Positions 9,776-20,600 of a DNA stretch of 35,119 nt are shown in pieces. Position 1 is the first letter of the stretch. Each line of letters begins with the position of its first letter. This DNA is from Clostridia bacterium. GTDB lineage: Bacteria > Bacillota > Clostridia > Oscillospirales > CAG-272. The notes beneath the pieces are model-generated. The model worked only from the letters and a program-made list of their open reading frames with translations. It made no database searches and had not been told where the DNA came from. The translations under genes and the position numbers were made by a program. The stretch lies in contig JAFTCN010000062.1 in the NCBI GenBank assembly GCA_017454675.1, forward strand, positions 1 through 35,119, read 5' to 3'.

Positions 9776-10715
9776 AAAAAGAATGGCGGCCTTCGATCTC
9801 GGCGGGACCAAGATCGACGCCGTCCTGTTCACGGAGGACGGGACCGTCCTCCGGCATATCGTCGCTCCGGGCGGAAGCCCGCTCGACATAGGTCCCGAGC
9901 GCTCGGTCGAGAACGTCGTGGCCGTCATGGAACGTCTGACAGAAGGCGCCGGGACCGACACGCTCTATTGCGGATACGCCGGCGTCGACCACACGCACGG
10001 CCTCGCCGGGAAAATGATGCGCGAGCGGCTGCCGGGCATCCGCCGCATGCGGGTCGAGGGCGACTGCCGCTGCATGATCTCCGCGACGTTCGGTCCGGAG
10101 GGCGACGCCTGCTGCGTCATATGCGGCACCGGTTCGTCGATCGGCGTCCGAAAAGACGGCAGAGTATCCCACATCGGCGGCTGGGGCTACCTCCTCGACA
10201 GCGGAGGCAGCGGATACGTGCTCGCCCGCAGGGCCATACGAAGGGCGCTGATGGACCTCGACGGCAGACGCCCGCACACTCTTCTCACCGACATACTCCA
10301 CCGCATGTGCGGCGAGCCGGTGAAGGATCACATCGCCAGATTCTACGAGGGCGGACGGCGCTACATAGCCTCGATGGCACCCGCGGTGTTCGAGGCGAGA
10401 GCGGCCGGCGACCCGGCTGCCTGCGAGATCTTCGACGGCGGAGCGAGGGAGCTCTCCGAGCTGACCTTCGCGGCGCTGAAGGCGCTTGGCGGACCGTACA
10501 GCGCCGTATTCGACGGAGGCGTATTCGTGCATCACCCCGAATACATGAGAGCGGTCATGTCGCTCTGCCCTCCCGGCGTCACATGCACGGCTGCGGACGC
10601 GCCGCCGGTATACGGCTCGGCCGTCGAGGCCATGTACGACATGGGCCTCCGTGCCGGTGCCGCGTTCAAAGAGAGATTCATGAAAGGATACAGAGATGAA
10701 GATCGTTTGTCTTGA
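9765..10715 (+). CDS. BadF/BcrA-type ATPase, N-acetylglucosamine kinase-like
   Basis: This is an ASKHA-fold kinase of the BadF/BadG/BcrA/BcrD family, which includes N-acetylglucosamine kinases. Visible motifs are the phosphate-1 loop AAFDLGGTKIDAVLF near the N-terminus, the phosphate-2 motif ICGTGSSIGV and the family sequence GGWGYLLDSGGSGY. At about 316 residues it is full length. I chose a TTG at 9765 because AAAAGGGG lies nine bases upstream; an ATG at 9783 is the alternative. It overlaps the amidotransferase gene by 11 bases and thrH by 20. GlcNAc or a related amino sugar is a plausible substrate, given the neighbour, but this is inference. Confidence 0.82.
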   Translation: MNTEKRMAAFDLGGTKIDAVLFTEDGTVLRHIVAPGGSPLDIGPERSVENVVAVMERLTEGAGTDTLYCGYAGVDHTHGLAGKMMRERLPGIRRMRVEGDCRCMISATFGPEGDACCVICGTGSSIGVRKDGRVSHIGGWGYLLDSGGSGYVLARRAIRRALMDLDGRRPHTLLTDILHRMCGEPVKDHIARFYEGGRRYIASMAPAVFEARAAGDPAACEIFDGGARELSELTFAALKALGGPYSAVFDGGVFVHHPEYMRAVMSLCPPGVTCTAADAPPVYGSAVEAMYDMGLRAGAAFKERFMKGYRDEDRLS

Positions 10716-11295
10716 CCTTGAAGGGGTGCTCGTCCCCGAGATCTGGATAGCTTTCGCGGAGGCATCGGGCATTCCCGAGCTGCGACGCACGACCAGAGAC
10801 GAGCCTGATTACGACAAACTCATGAGATGGCGGCTGTCGCTGCTCAGAGAGCGCGGAATGAAGCTGCCGGATATCCAGGCCGTCATAGAGAAGATCGAGC
10901 CCTGCGAGGGCGCCAGGGCCTTTCTCGACGCCCTGCGCGAGAAGACGCAGGTAATAATACTCTCCGACACATTCACGCAGTTCGCGGGACCGCTCATGAA
11001 AAAGCTGGGACGCCCCACGATATTCTGCAACGAGCTCGAGGCGGACACGGACGGCGTGCTCACCGGCTACCGCATGCGCGTGAAGAATTCGAAGCTTGCG
11101 ACGGTCAGGGCGCTGCAGTCGGTCGGCTTCGGCACTATCGCCGCCGGCGACAGCTACAACGACCTCGCCATGATCAGGGCCTCCGGGGCCGGATTCCTCT
11201 TCCGCTCGACCGACGCCATCATCGCGGCGAACCCCGACCTGCCCGCCTTCACCGAATACGGGGAGCTGTACGACGCGGCCGTAGCGGCTCTTTGA
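10696..11295 (+). CDS. thrH: ThrH-type HAD phosphatase (phosphoserine phosphatase/homoserine phosphotransferase)
   Basis: ThrH, studied in Pseudomonas, dephosphorylates phosphoserine and can transfer the phosphate to homoserine. The protein (199 residues) starts MKIVCLDLEGVLVPEIWIAF, essentially the ThrH signature. HAD residues are nucleophile Asp7, Glu9 (Glu in place of the general acid Asp is the ThrH feature), Ser90 in VIILSDT, and the GDSYND motif (151-156). AAAGGA lies seven bases before the ATG. It lies between two sugar kinases, so its true substrate here could be a sugar or polyol phosphate. Confidence 0.9.
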   Translation: MKIVCLDLEGVLVPEIWIAFAEASGIPELRRTTRDEPDYDKLMRWRLSLLRERGMKLPDIQAVIEKIEPCEGARAFLDALREKTQVIILSDTFTQFAGPLMKKLGRPTIFCNELEADTDGVLTGYRMRVKNSKLATVRALQSVGFGTIAAGDSYNDLAMIRASGAGFLFRSTDAIIAANPDLPAFTEYGELYDAAVAAL

Positions 11296-11299
11296 CGCG

Positions 11300-12823
11300 A
11301 TGGAAGAGCGGACATACCTCATCGGAATAGATATCGGAACCAGCGCCACCAAAACGGCGCTTTTCGATACCTCGGGGGCTGTCGTCGCTTCGTCGTCGCA
11401 CGGATACCCGACTTCCCGGCCGCGGCAGGGATACGCCGAGCAGGACCCCGACGACTGGTGGACGGCAGCGGCGGCAGGCGTGCGCGACTGCATGGAAAAG
11501 TCGGGCGCCGACCCGCGCTCTGTCGCCGCGATAGGCGTCGACGGACACAGCTGGTCGACGGTCATGCTGGACAGAGACGGCAGACCTCTCTGCCCCTCCC
11601 CCATCTGGCAGGACAGCCGCGCCGACGAGATCTGCCGCCGGCTCGCCCCCGAATTCGGAGACAGCCTCTTCCGGCTCTCGGGCAATCCCCTGCGGCCGAA
11701 CTACGTCACGGGCAAGCTTCTGTGGTTTCGCGAGAAGATGCCCGACGTCTACCGCGGCGCCATCGCGGTGCTGGGGACCGAGGGATATCTCGTCTTCCGG
11801 CTCACAGGCGCCCTCTCGCTCTGCCGGAGCGAAGGATACGGGTTCCACTTCTACGACATAATGAAAGGCCGCCTCGACGAAGAAGCCGCGCGGGCGCTCG
11901 GCATACGCACCGATATCGTCCCGCCGCTCTTCGACGGCCACGAGACGGTAGGCAGGCTGACTCGTGATGCGGCTGAAGCCTGCGGCCTGTGCCCCGGAAT
12001 ACCCGTCGCGGCGGGAGGCGTCGATTCGGCGTGCACCGCGCTCGGCGCCGGGGTGACCGACCCCGGACAGACGCAGGAGCAGGGCGGACAGTCGGGCGGC
12101 ATGAGCATATGCACCGACCGGTTCGCGGCCGACCCGCGGCTCATCTTCTGCGCGCACGTCGTGCCCGGCAGATGGCTGATCCAGGGCGGAACGACGGGCG
12201 GAGGCGGCGTGATAAAATGGGCCGCATCCGAATTCGGCCGGTACGAGGAGGAGATGTCGAAGACGTCGGGGCTCTCCGTGCCCGCGATGTTCGATATCGA
12301 GGCGCGGGACGCCGCGCCGGGCTGCGGCGGGCTGATATTCCTGCCCTATATGGCGGGCGAGCGCACCCCGGTCTGGGACCCCTATGCCACCGGCGTGTTC
12401 TACGGCATGGACTTCCGCAAGACACGCGCAGATTTCATACGCGCGCTCATGGAGGGAGTGGGATATTCCCTGCTCCACAACCTCGACACCGCCGCGGCGG
12501 CCGGCGCGAGACCGACTCTGCTCCGCTCGACGGGGGGAGCTGCGAATTCGCTCTTCTGGACGCAGATGAAGTCGGACATGACCGGCCTGCCGGTGTCGGT
12601 ACCGGGCTCCGACAACGCGACGAACCTCGGCGCGGCGATCCTCGCCGGCACCGCGGCCGGCGTATACAGTTCGCCGGAAGCCGGCGCGAAGGCCGTCGTA
12701 AAGGAAAAGCGGCGCCATCTGCCCGACCCGTCGGTGCGGCCGGCATATATGAAGAATTACGAAAGATATCTCGAGATATACGAGTCGCTGAAAGGTCTCA
12801 TGGGCCGGACGGCGGAAGACTGA
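11300..12823 (+). CDS. FGGY-family carbohydrate kinase, xylulokinase-like
   Basis: FGGY kinases phosphorylate sugars such as xylulose, ribulose, gluconate and glycerol. The 507-residue length is standard. Seen: phosphate-1 loop GIDIGTSATKTALFD (9-23), the IWQDSRADE segment (102-110), the catalytic-base Asp242 in AAGGVDSACTALGAG, a phosphate-2 region GGTTGGGG, and the C-terminal STGGAANSLFWTQ adenosine motif. The sequence is nearest to xylulokinases by feel, but the sugar cannot be fixed by eye. It starts 4 bases after thrH with no strong ribosome binding site, so it is probably coupled. Confidence 0.85.
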   Translation: MEERTYLIGIDIGTSATKTALFDTSGAVVASSSHGYPTSRPRQGYAEQDPDDWWTAAAAGVRDCMEKSGADPRSVAAIGVDGHSWSTVMLDRDGRPLCPSPIWQDSRADEICRRLAPEFGDSLFRLSGNPLRPNYVTGKLLWFREKMPDVYRGAIAVLGTEGYLVFRLTGALSLCRSEGYGFHFYDIMKGRLDEEAARALGIRTDIVPPLFDGHETVGRLTRDAAEACGLCPGIPVAAGGVDSACTALGAGVTDPGQTQEQGGQSGGMSICTDRFAADPRLIFCAHVVPGRWLIQGGTTGGGGVIKWAASEFGRYEEEMSKTSGLSVPAMFDIEARDAAPGCGGLIFLPYMAGERTPVWDPYATGVFYGMDFRKTRADFIRALMEGVGYSLLHNLDTAAAAGARPTLLRSTGGAANSLFWTQMKSDMTGLPVSVPGSDNATNLGAAILAGTAAGVYSSPEAGAKAVVKEKRRHLPDPSVRPAYMKNYERYLEIYESLKGLMGRTAED

Positions 12824-12886
12824 CCGGACGGCGGAAGGCAGAACGGCAGATGATCCACTGACTGAAAAGAACACGGAGACGTCGAT

Positions 12887-14254
12887 ATGAAAGTTACGGA
12901 TAACAGCGAAGACATGGCAGGATACGGCAGCTATTCGTTCTCTGAGAGCGTGCCGGTGAGGTATTCCTGCGGCGTGCTGGTCATTGGCGCCGGCCCCTCC
13001 GGCATCGCGGCGGCGGTATCGGCCGCGCGCGCCGGGCAGACCGTCGTGCTGTGCGAGAGATACGCGTTCGCCGGCGGGATGCTGACCCTCGGGCAGATAA
13101 GCCCGATACTCGGCTCTGTTTGTCCCGGGACGTTCGCCGACGAGTTCATCGGCCTGCTGCGCGAAGAGGACGGCGGATGCCCCGAATACAGGACGCGCAA
13201 CGGCCGCGAGATACCGGCCGACAGAGAGACGGCCAAGCGGGTAACAGACAGGCTCATACACAGCGAAAAGAACATAACCTTCCTCGGCAGCACCGCCTTC
13301 GTGTCGGTGATGAAGCGTGGAGAACACGTCTGCGGCGGGATCTTCTCGTCGCAGTCGGGGCTGTTCGGCGTCGAATCGAAGATCACCGTCGACTGCACCG
13401 GCGACGGCTGCGCCGCCGCGGCGGCGGGTGCGGAGTATTCGGTCGGCCGCGAGAGCGACGGCGGGATCCAGCCGATGTCGCTCGAGTTCACGCTGACCGG
13501 CGTCGACGAATCGCGCGCCATCACCGCCTGGGGCGGGTCCGACCCGGTGAAGATACCGTCGGGGCCCTACGCGGGTATGGAATACAGGGAGCTGTGCAAA
13601 GCGAAGAACCGCGAGGGCGAACTGCCGCGGAACGTCACGATAGTGCGCCTGCACGGCGGAACGAGGCCGGGCGAGAGGTCGGTCAACGCCACGCAGACGA
13701 ACGGCCGCGACCCGCTCGATCCCGAGTCGCTCACCGGGGCCGGGAGCGACCTCATCCCGCAGATCGCGGCCTGCCACGACTTCCTGCGGAAATACATACC
13801 CGGCTTTGAGAACAGCGTGATAAAGAGCTCGTCCGACGCGATCGGCGTGCGCGAGTCGCGCAGGATACACGGCATCGACGCCGTCACCGACGAAGACGTC
13901 GGGACGGGCAGAGCCCGTCCCGACGCCGCCGTGCACTCGGCCTGGTTCCTCATCGACATCCACAATCCCGCGGGAGGCGGCCAGGCCGAGGGCTTCGCCC
14001 ACGAGGCGAAGCCGTACGACATCCCCTACGGCGCCCTAGTGCCCGCCGGCGTGCCGGATATGCTCGTCGCCGGCCGGTGCATCTCGGGCACCCACAGGGC
14101 CCACGCCAGCTACCGCGTCATGGTCATCTGCATGGCCACCGGAGAGGCCGCCGGCGCCGCGGCCGCGCTCTGCGCGGCATCCGGCCGTCAGCCGTCCGAA
14201 CTGCCCCCCGAAGAGCTCCGCGCGCTACTGCGGAAACGGGGAGTGGAGATGTGA
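12887..14254 (+). CDS. FAD-dependent oxidoreductase (FAD_oxidored family)
   Basis: The protein has a Rossmann dinucleotide-binding motif VIGAGPSGIAAAVSAARAG (32-50) with Glu57 for the ribose, then the GGMLT segment typical of PF12831-type flavoproteins. The C-terminus has the second FAD contact region LVAGRCISGTHRAHASYR and MATGEAAGAAAALC. At 455 residues it is complete. There is no signal peptide, so it is probably cytosolic. GGAG lies eight bases before the ATG. As last gene of the operon with two carbohydrate kinases it may oxidise a polyol or sugar acid. A terminator hairpin follows 23 bases after the stop. Confidence 0.85.
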   Translation: MKVTDNSEDMAGYGSYSFSESVPVRYSCGVLVIGAGPSGIAAAVSAARAGQTVVLCERYAFAGGMLTLGQISPILGSVCPGTFADEFIGLLREEDGGCPEYRTRNGREIPADRETAKRVTDRLIHSEKNITFLGSTAFVSVMKRGEHVCGGIFSSQSGLFGVESKITVDCTGDGCAAAAAGAEYSVGRESDGGIQPMSLEFTLTGVDESRAITAWGGSDPVKIPSGPYAGMEYRELCKAKNREGELPRNVTIVRLHGGTRPGERSVNATQTNGRDPLDPESLTGAGSDLIPQIAACHDFLRKYIPGFENSVIKSSSDAIGVRESRRIHGIDAVTDEDVGTGRARPDAAVHSAWFLIDIHNPAGGGQAEGFAHEAKPYDIPYGALVPAGVPDMLVAGRCISGTHRAHASYRVMVICMATGEAAGAAAALCAASGRQPSELPPEELRALLRKRGVEM

Positions 14255-14277
14255 AACCGGATAATAAGTAAAAATTT

Positions 14278-14300
14278 CCCGCCCGGAAAACCCGGGCGGG
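14278..14300. terminator. Terminator hairpin after the FAD oxidoreductase gene
   Basis: A 9-bp GC stem (14278-14286 with 14292-14300) has an AAAAC loop, followed on the plus strand by TGATTGATTTT and on the minus strand by AAATTTTTA. It can stop transcription from both sides of this convergent junction. It is part of the 136-bp repeat and is matched at 21041-21063. Confidence 0.7.
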
Positions 14301-14309
14301 TGATTGATT

Positions 14310-14413
14310 TTACGCTCCCAGAAGCACAGCCAGCATCGCGGCCTGGTATACTTCGGTAAGTTCGGATGTAGTCACGTCGGAGAACGACGCACCGGCGGGG
14401 ATCTCCTCGGAAT
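14310..14413 (-). pseudogene. 3'-end remnant of the lipoprotein gene
   Basis: On the minus strand this encodes the same C-terminal stretch as the intact lipoprotein gene at 21073 (SEEIPAGASFSDVTTSEL, then VYQAAMLAVLLGA and stop), with one Ile-to-Thr change. Similarity stops abruptly at 14413, where unrelated sequence with an in-frame stop begins. It is a dead fragment left by duplication or recombination, not a gene. Confidence 0.85.
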
Positions 14414-14526
14414 GACGGGCGTGATGCTTCTCTTATCAAAAGCAGGCAATTGAAGAGCATATTACTCTTGTAAGATGCAGATTCTTATGAATATCAAATT
14501 CTGTTCATTTCGAAATAGTTGAAAAG

Positions 14527-14555
14527 ATGCCGCCCGGCATTCAGCCGGGCGGCAT
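14527..14555 (-). terminator. Terminator of the LRR gene
   Basis: A 12-bp stem (14527-14538 with 14544-14555) with a 5-base loop lies 65 bases beyond the LRR stop. On the minus strand it is followed by CTTTTC. It is very GC-rich within AT-rich surroundings. It is a likely intrinsic terminator, although the T tract is short. Confidence 0.65.
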
Positions 14556-14619
14556 GACCCAGGGTTGTGATTGAAAGAACTGTTTAGCTATTAATTTGAG
14601 TCAAACCGAAGAAACGCTT

Positions 14620-17600
14620 TCATTCCTCAGGAACATCAACAAATACAATCTTTTCTCCATTACCCTCAATTGCAAGATAGTCTTCCAAAGAAACTCTGTT
14701 AGCCTCTCTATCGCCAAGGGCCTTATTATCAGAGCACCAATTGAAGTTGGTGGTTCCTTCGTTTTCAAGGAGAGTTATTCCATAAATAACAGAATTGGAA
14801 ACGCAGTCAGGGTCTGAGCTGATCCCGAAAATCACATTGTAATTATTGTTAGTGTTTACCAGACTTCCGTAGCCTTTACTGTTAATAATAACATTTGAGC
14901 ATGTATTAGCGAATCCAAGGAATTGTGAGACGAACGTCGCTTCCCAGTTGCTTCCGTTCTCGTTTTGTTCTACTGTTTTTGTACCAGTAATATTACCGTT
15001 GTTTGTGCATCCCTCTATGTATGCATATTGATAATATGTTTCCTGAGCGTCGTCAACCTTGTCGATTCCATAAGCATAGCCTATTATTCCGCCAACATAG
15101 TTACCGCCACAGATAATACTTCCGTTGTTTACACAGTTAATGCAGGCATAGACTGCAAAAGTATTTCTGTTGTTGTCTTTTGCTCCTGCATGTCCAATTA
15201 TACCACCTGCGGTCCCGCTGCCGATCGAATCATCGGTCGAACAGTATATGTCACCGTTATTGATGCACCCGGTACAAGTTACTGTCTGAGATCCACCGTT
15301 GCACGACGGGGTCGGTCTGGCAATTATTCCACCCATATACGCTGAATTTTGTGATCTCAGTTCCCCGCCGTTTTCACAGTTTATGAAATCGGCACCAAAA
15401 GCTGAGCCGGCTATCCCTCCAACATAAGGAGAGACCGAATCATCGTTAACATTTACTTCAAGGCGTCCATAGTTCTTGCAATTATCGTACACACACCACT
15501 GCCATCTTGCTGCGTTGCCGACGATTCCGCCTATACGGGGCGTCCCCTCCAACATATTCAACATAATGTTTCCGTAGTTTATGCAGTTTATGAAATAATC
15601 GGTTTGACGATTGTTTTCTGTAGCATTGTTGGTCTCGATGCTGCCAATGATTCCTCCAATATACAGATTACCGTCACAAGAGTCATTAGTTATGTTGGCA
15701 TAATTAATAACATTATAGATTATTACATTGTATGCACGACATGCAAGTGCCCCAAGTCTTAACTCATAACTCGAAATCGTCCCCCGGATTGTCAAATTAC
15801 TGATTATCGCGTTTTCCAGCAAATTGAAGGCAGGCCCATTTTCCAAATAAATGGCATGTCCGTTTCCGTTAAGAATTCCGCCAAATGATTCTTTAGATTC
15901 GGTCAATGATATATCATTAACCAAATAATAAACGTCATTTGTTATAGAGTAAAACTCTTCTGCGGAAGCAATCGGAGATCCGTAAAAACGCCCGAAGGAC
16001 AGAAATGCTGAATTGAGCGGGTCGTTTCCGCTTTCAACTGTTATTTGCTCCCATTCAGTTTCATTACCATCGTAATGCACACTCGAAAGGTTGTCACATC
16101 CGTTAAATGCGTTTTCGGATATCGATTTAACCAAGCTGTATACTGTAATTGATTGGAGTCCCGAACAGCCCGCGAAAGCATTTCCGCTTATAAGGTTGAT
16201 TCTATATGGCAAGACAATCTCAGAAAGGCCGATACAGTTTTCAAAGGCACTATTACCGATCGAGTTCACACTCCCCGGAAGAGTTATATTTGAAAGAGAT
16301 CCACATCCTTTAAAAGCATTCTCTCCGATAGAAAGAAAATGTGAAGAACTTCCAGCCATAGTAACGCTGGTCAAGGCAGCGCACCCTTCAAAGGCGCTGT
16401 TTCCGATCAACACAACAGTGTCCGGAATAAAAACAGTTGTTAGATCTGCATACCCCTCAAACGAGCCTTCGGCAATTTCCGTTACGGTTATTCCGGCAAT
16501 TGATTTTGGAATGACAAGTTGAGAAATGTCGCTGAACAATGATCCGGTTATCTTGATTCCAGGATTTTCTTCAAAATCATTGTTAATTATATACGTTAGT
16601 CCGCATTCATCGCCTTTGTTTAAGACCATATCAGAGCAATACACACGGTATCCTCCCGTATCATCATCCCAACCGTCTCCGAACGCAATTGAGCACCACT
16701 GCTTTGCGGTCCCGGTAAAATAAATATCCTCAAGCTGAACGCAGCCTTTAAATGCTAAACAGCCGATGGATTCAACACTCTCCGGAATGGTCAAAGAACG
16801 CAAATCAATATTATTAATAAATGCATAATCCTCAATGCCGCTTACAGAAAAACCGTTTACTGTCGAGGCTATTTCAAATTCAGTGGCATTGCCATTAGCT
16901 GCAATAAAGCTGTATCTATTATCTTTTAAAACGAAGAATGAATCATTGTATTCTGTTATTCCGCAGATCACTTCCGGAGAGTCAGACGAGAATTCTTCTG
17001 TTCTAGCAAACTCGTTCCAATTCTCAATTGAACCCGAATAATAAATCTTCTTTAGTTCATCACATCCGCCAAAAATATTGATGCCTTTTTCTGTAATACC
17101 TTCGCACAGAACAGCTGAATAAAGGTTACCGTTCCCTGAAAAAGCGCCATCTCCCAATTGAGTCACGCTGGAAGGAATGATTATTCTGTGGAGTTCGGTC
17201 CAGTCAAACGCTTCTTTTCCAATATTGGTCACTCCGTTTGAAATGACTATGTTGGCCACCTCGCACCCATGGAACGCCCCTTTTTCAATTGTTGTAACAC
17301 AAGAAGGAATAACGATGGTGATTTCTTCCCTGCGGCGCCTCATAACACCGGAGAAGGCGTCCTCGCATATCGTCGTGACACTTCCGTCATCCGGAATAAC
17401 ACAGTTCGCGCCTGCGACGATCAGTTTCTTTGTATTCGTTTCCACAATGCAATTGCCGCTGCTGAAATAACAAGGATTATCGTCAGAAACGGCGATGCTC
17501 TCCAACGGGCAATTTGTAAATGCTCCCGGCCCGATATACGTTACGCCTTTCCCTATATAAACATCGGACAGGTTACACATGTTGAATGCCCCTCCTCCGA

Positions 17601-20600
17601 TATAAGAAACCGAATCAGGAATAACAATGCTGGCAAGCCCTACCAAGTGATCAAAAGCCCCTTCACCTATTCTCTGAACAGTATCGGGAATAATAACACC
17701 GGCGGTACAGTCGAATCTCAATCCTCCCATACTGTCAATACTGACGACAGTAAGGCCTTTAATCTGAGAAGGTATTTCAAAAGAAGAATCAGTTTCGATA
17801 ACGGAAATCACATCAATAATGGCACATGTTCCGTCTCCGTTATCACGATATGCGAACAGATTTTGCTTGTGGGATTCTCCATCGGTGGCATAAACGGTAT
17901 AGTACCCCGATCCACTGTCAAAATCGCGCCCTTTTTCTATTGCATCCCATCCCTCAACAGTACCGCTATAATAAATTTTCACAAGTTTCCGGCATTCACT
18001 GAATGACTGAGAACCAAGGGCCGTTACGCTTTGCGGCAGTTGAATCTCAGCAAGATTAATGCAATTTCTAAACGATTGATCGCCTATAGTTGTTACTCCT
18101 TCAGGAATACTGATTACCGTGAGAGATTCACATCCGCAAAACGTTCCGTTCATAATAGAACTGAGCGAACAAGGTATGTTAATGGATTCAAGAGCTGAAC
18201 ACCCGCTGAAAGCATCAGGACCAATAACCGTAACGGAATCCGGAACGTTTATATAAGCCAGGTTATTACAATCAGCAAAGGCCCTTTCACCTATTGAAAC
18301 CACATCTGAAGGAATGATAATTTCAACAACAGCACTGTTGCCTTCAAATGCTCCATCTTCTATATTTTCAACGGAGCCGTCATCCGGTATAACAAAACCC
18401 CCGAACCCCTGAAGCACCTTTTTGGAAGCGATCTCTATCAGACAATTGTTGGTGAATACATAATATGGATTATCCGTATCAATAATGATCGTTTCAATTC
18501 CATCACATCTGCCAAATGCAGTTTTTCCTATACTGGCAACTGTTTTAGGAATTGCAAAACTTGTTAATGCCTGACATTCGGCGAAAGCAGATTCTCCAAT
18601 GATTTGCACTCCATCTTCGAGAATAACGGTTGCAAGATTAGCGCAGCCTTCAAACGCCTCCTCGCCGATAGAATAAACATTCCCGGGAATTGAGATGCTA
18701 CTCAGTGAGTTGCACCACTTAAATGCAGAAGCACCAATTTCCTGGAGTCCGCTGCCCAGAATAACCGTCTCAAGCCTTTCGCAGGATCCAAATGCACTGG
18801 ACCCCAAATGAGTTACAGCATCCGGAATAGTTAAAGTTGTAATATTGATGGAATCAAATGCGAATTCTCCAATTAAAACGAGAGATTCAGGCAACTCAAT
18901 GCTGTCAAGATTTTTGCAGCCTCTAAACGCTGAGTCTGCTATTTCAACTACCCCTTCAGGAATTATTATATTTGTTATATATTTATTTCCCTCAAATGCA
19001 GCATCGGAAATAGAGAGTATACTGCCGTCAGATGGAATCGTGCTTCCTTTGCATCCAAGGATGAGACTCTTTGTGTCCTTATGAATAATGCAATTGTCAA
19101 CACTGTAATATACAGAGTTGTTCTCTGAAACCACCAATTCAATGATTTTATCGCAGCCAGCAAAAGCGCCATGTTCAATTTGAGTTACAGTTGAAGGTAT
19201 GACGACGCGTTCAAAATCACAACCCCAGAAAGCATAGCCGCAAATGGTTGTGGTCCCCTCTGGTATTTCCATTGATTTTAGACTGGAACAACCGTAAAAA
19301 GCAGATTCTCCAATTGTTGTCAAACCATCGGGAAGTATTATGCTTTCAAGATTGGTGCACTCCTGAAATGCAGATTCGCCGATTGTTACAACACTTTCCG
19401 GAATGTTGACATTTGTCAGACCGGAGCAAAATTGAAATGCGGAGTCGCCTATCGAGGTAACGTTGTCCGGAATTGTTATGCTTTCAAGGCTGGTGCAGTT
19501 CTGAAATGCTGCCTCGCCTATGATCAGTTCCTCTCCGGTTTCACCGCGGTTTCCCGCTCCTCCCGCCTTGGTATTCAAAGCGGACTTCTTTCCTGTTTTT
19601 ATAGCTTTTATCTCAGCATTGAACGTTGGGAAAGTGTTTTGAATTCCTGAAGCAGCGGTAGCCTGGGTATCCCCGGGAAGCGTCACTTCGCCAAGTCCTG
19701 TACACCCATAAAACGCCTTTTTATCTATGAGTGTTATGCTGTCCGGCATATACACATATGTGACAGACGTATTTTCTTTAAAAGCCTCTTCACCGACAGC
19801 CTTAACTGTAAGGCCATTGATCGTTTTGGGAATATAGATTTCTGAATCCCCACATTCCCCGATGCCGGTGATGGTGCACGTTTCGTCGCCGTTATCGACA
19901 TAGGCGAGTCCTTGAGATTCTGGGATCTGAGGTGCAGGTTCGGTATAGTTAGCCGTGTAAGTTTCGTTGGCTTCGCCGACTGTAATGATGGTCGTTGCAG
20001 ACGTACCGATCACGATCCCGTCTCCATCAGTCCAGGACTCAAAAATCTTTCCGCTTGCGTCAGTCTCCGGTGCAATCAGAGTAATCTCATCCCCGGGAAG
20101 ATACAGCCCGTCTGTGCAAAGATCACCCAGTGTTCCGCCCACAACTTTTACCCAGTAATGGTCTTCATCAACCAGTCTGTCGGTTTTGTAGTTGAAATAG
20201 CTTTGAGCGTTTGCACCGTATACAATCATACTGTTAAGAAGTTTTATCAAATTGTCGTCCGGATATGGATCATCTCCTGTGCGTCCTGTCTTTTCATAAA
20301 TGTACTGTAAAATACTGTACTGCTTTATATCGCTGTAGTAGTACTGACCGTTTTTTTCCACGGCCGCCCTTGCATATACCACATCGCCCATCTGCTTTGC
20401 GGCAAGCTTGGTATACTCAAAGCGAAGACTATCGACGCCCAACAGAGAAAATGTGCTTACAGGGGTAAGAACCGTATCTTCAGTCCCTTTTTCATAAGAA
20501 CTCTGCGGTCTATTCCAAATAAGCAGCCTAACATCGGAAGATATATCTCCCTGCACCGCATAAACGATGTATGTATTACTTTCCAGAGACAGCGTGCATT

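Larger units (their letters stand above)
14278..14413. repeat. Direct repeat copy A (136 bp)
   Basis: Bases 14278-14413 match 21041-21176 in the same orientation with four substitutions by my alignment. The unit is a terminator hairpin plus the last 104 bases of the lipoprotein gene. The two copies bracket the peptide-LRR cassette. Confidence 0.9.

Noticed and set aside
11249..14002. Very long minus-strand frame of 917 codons
   Set aside because: It lies antisense to the FGGY kinase and FAD oxidoreductase genes, both with clear motifs. It has no recognisable domain and an Arg/Ala/Gly/Val-rich composition typical of a GC-rich antisense shadow.
17269..18006. Plus-strand frame of 245 codons within the LRR gene
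   Set aside because: It is the antisense shadow of the LRR coding sequence, with no ribosome binding site or known domain.
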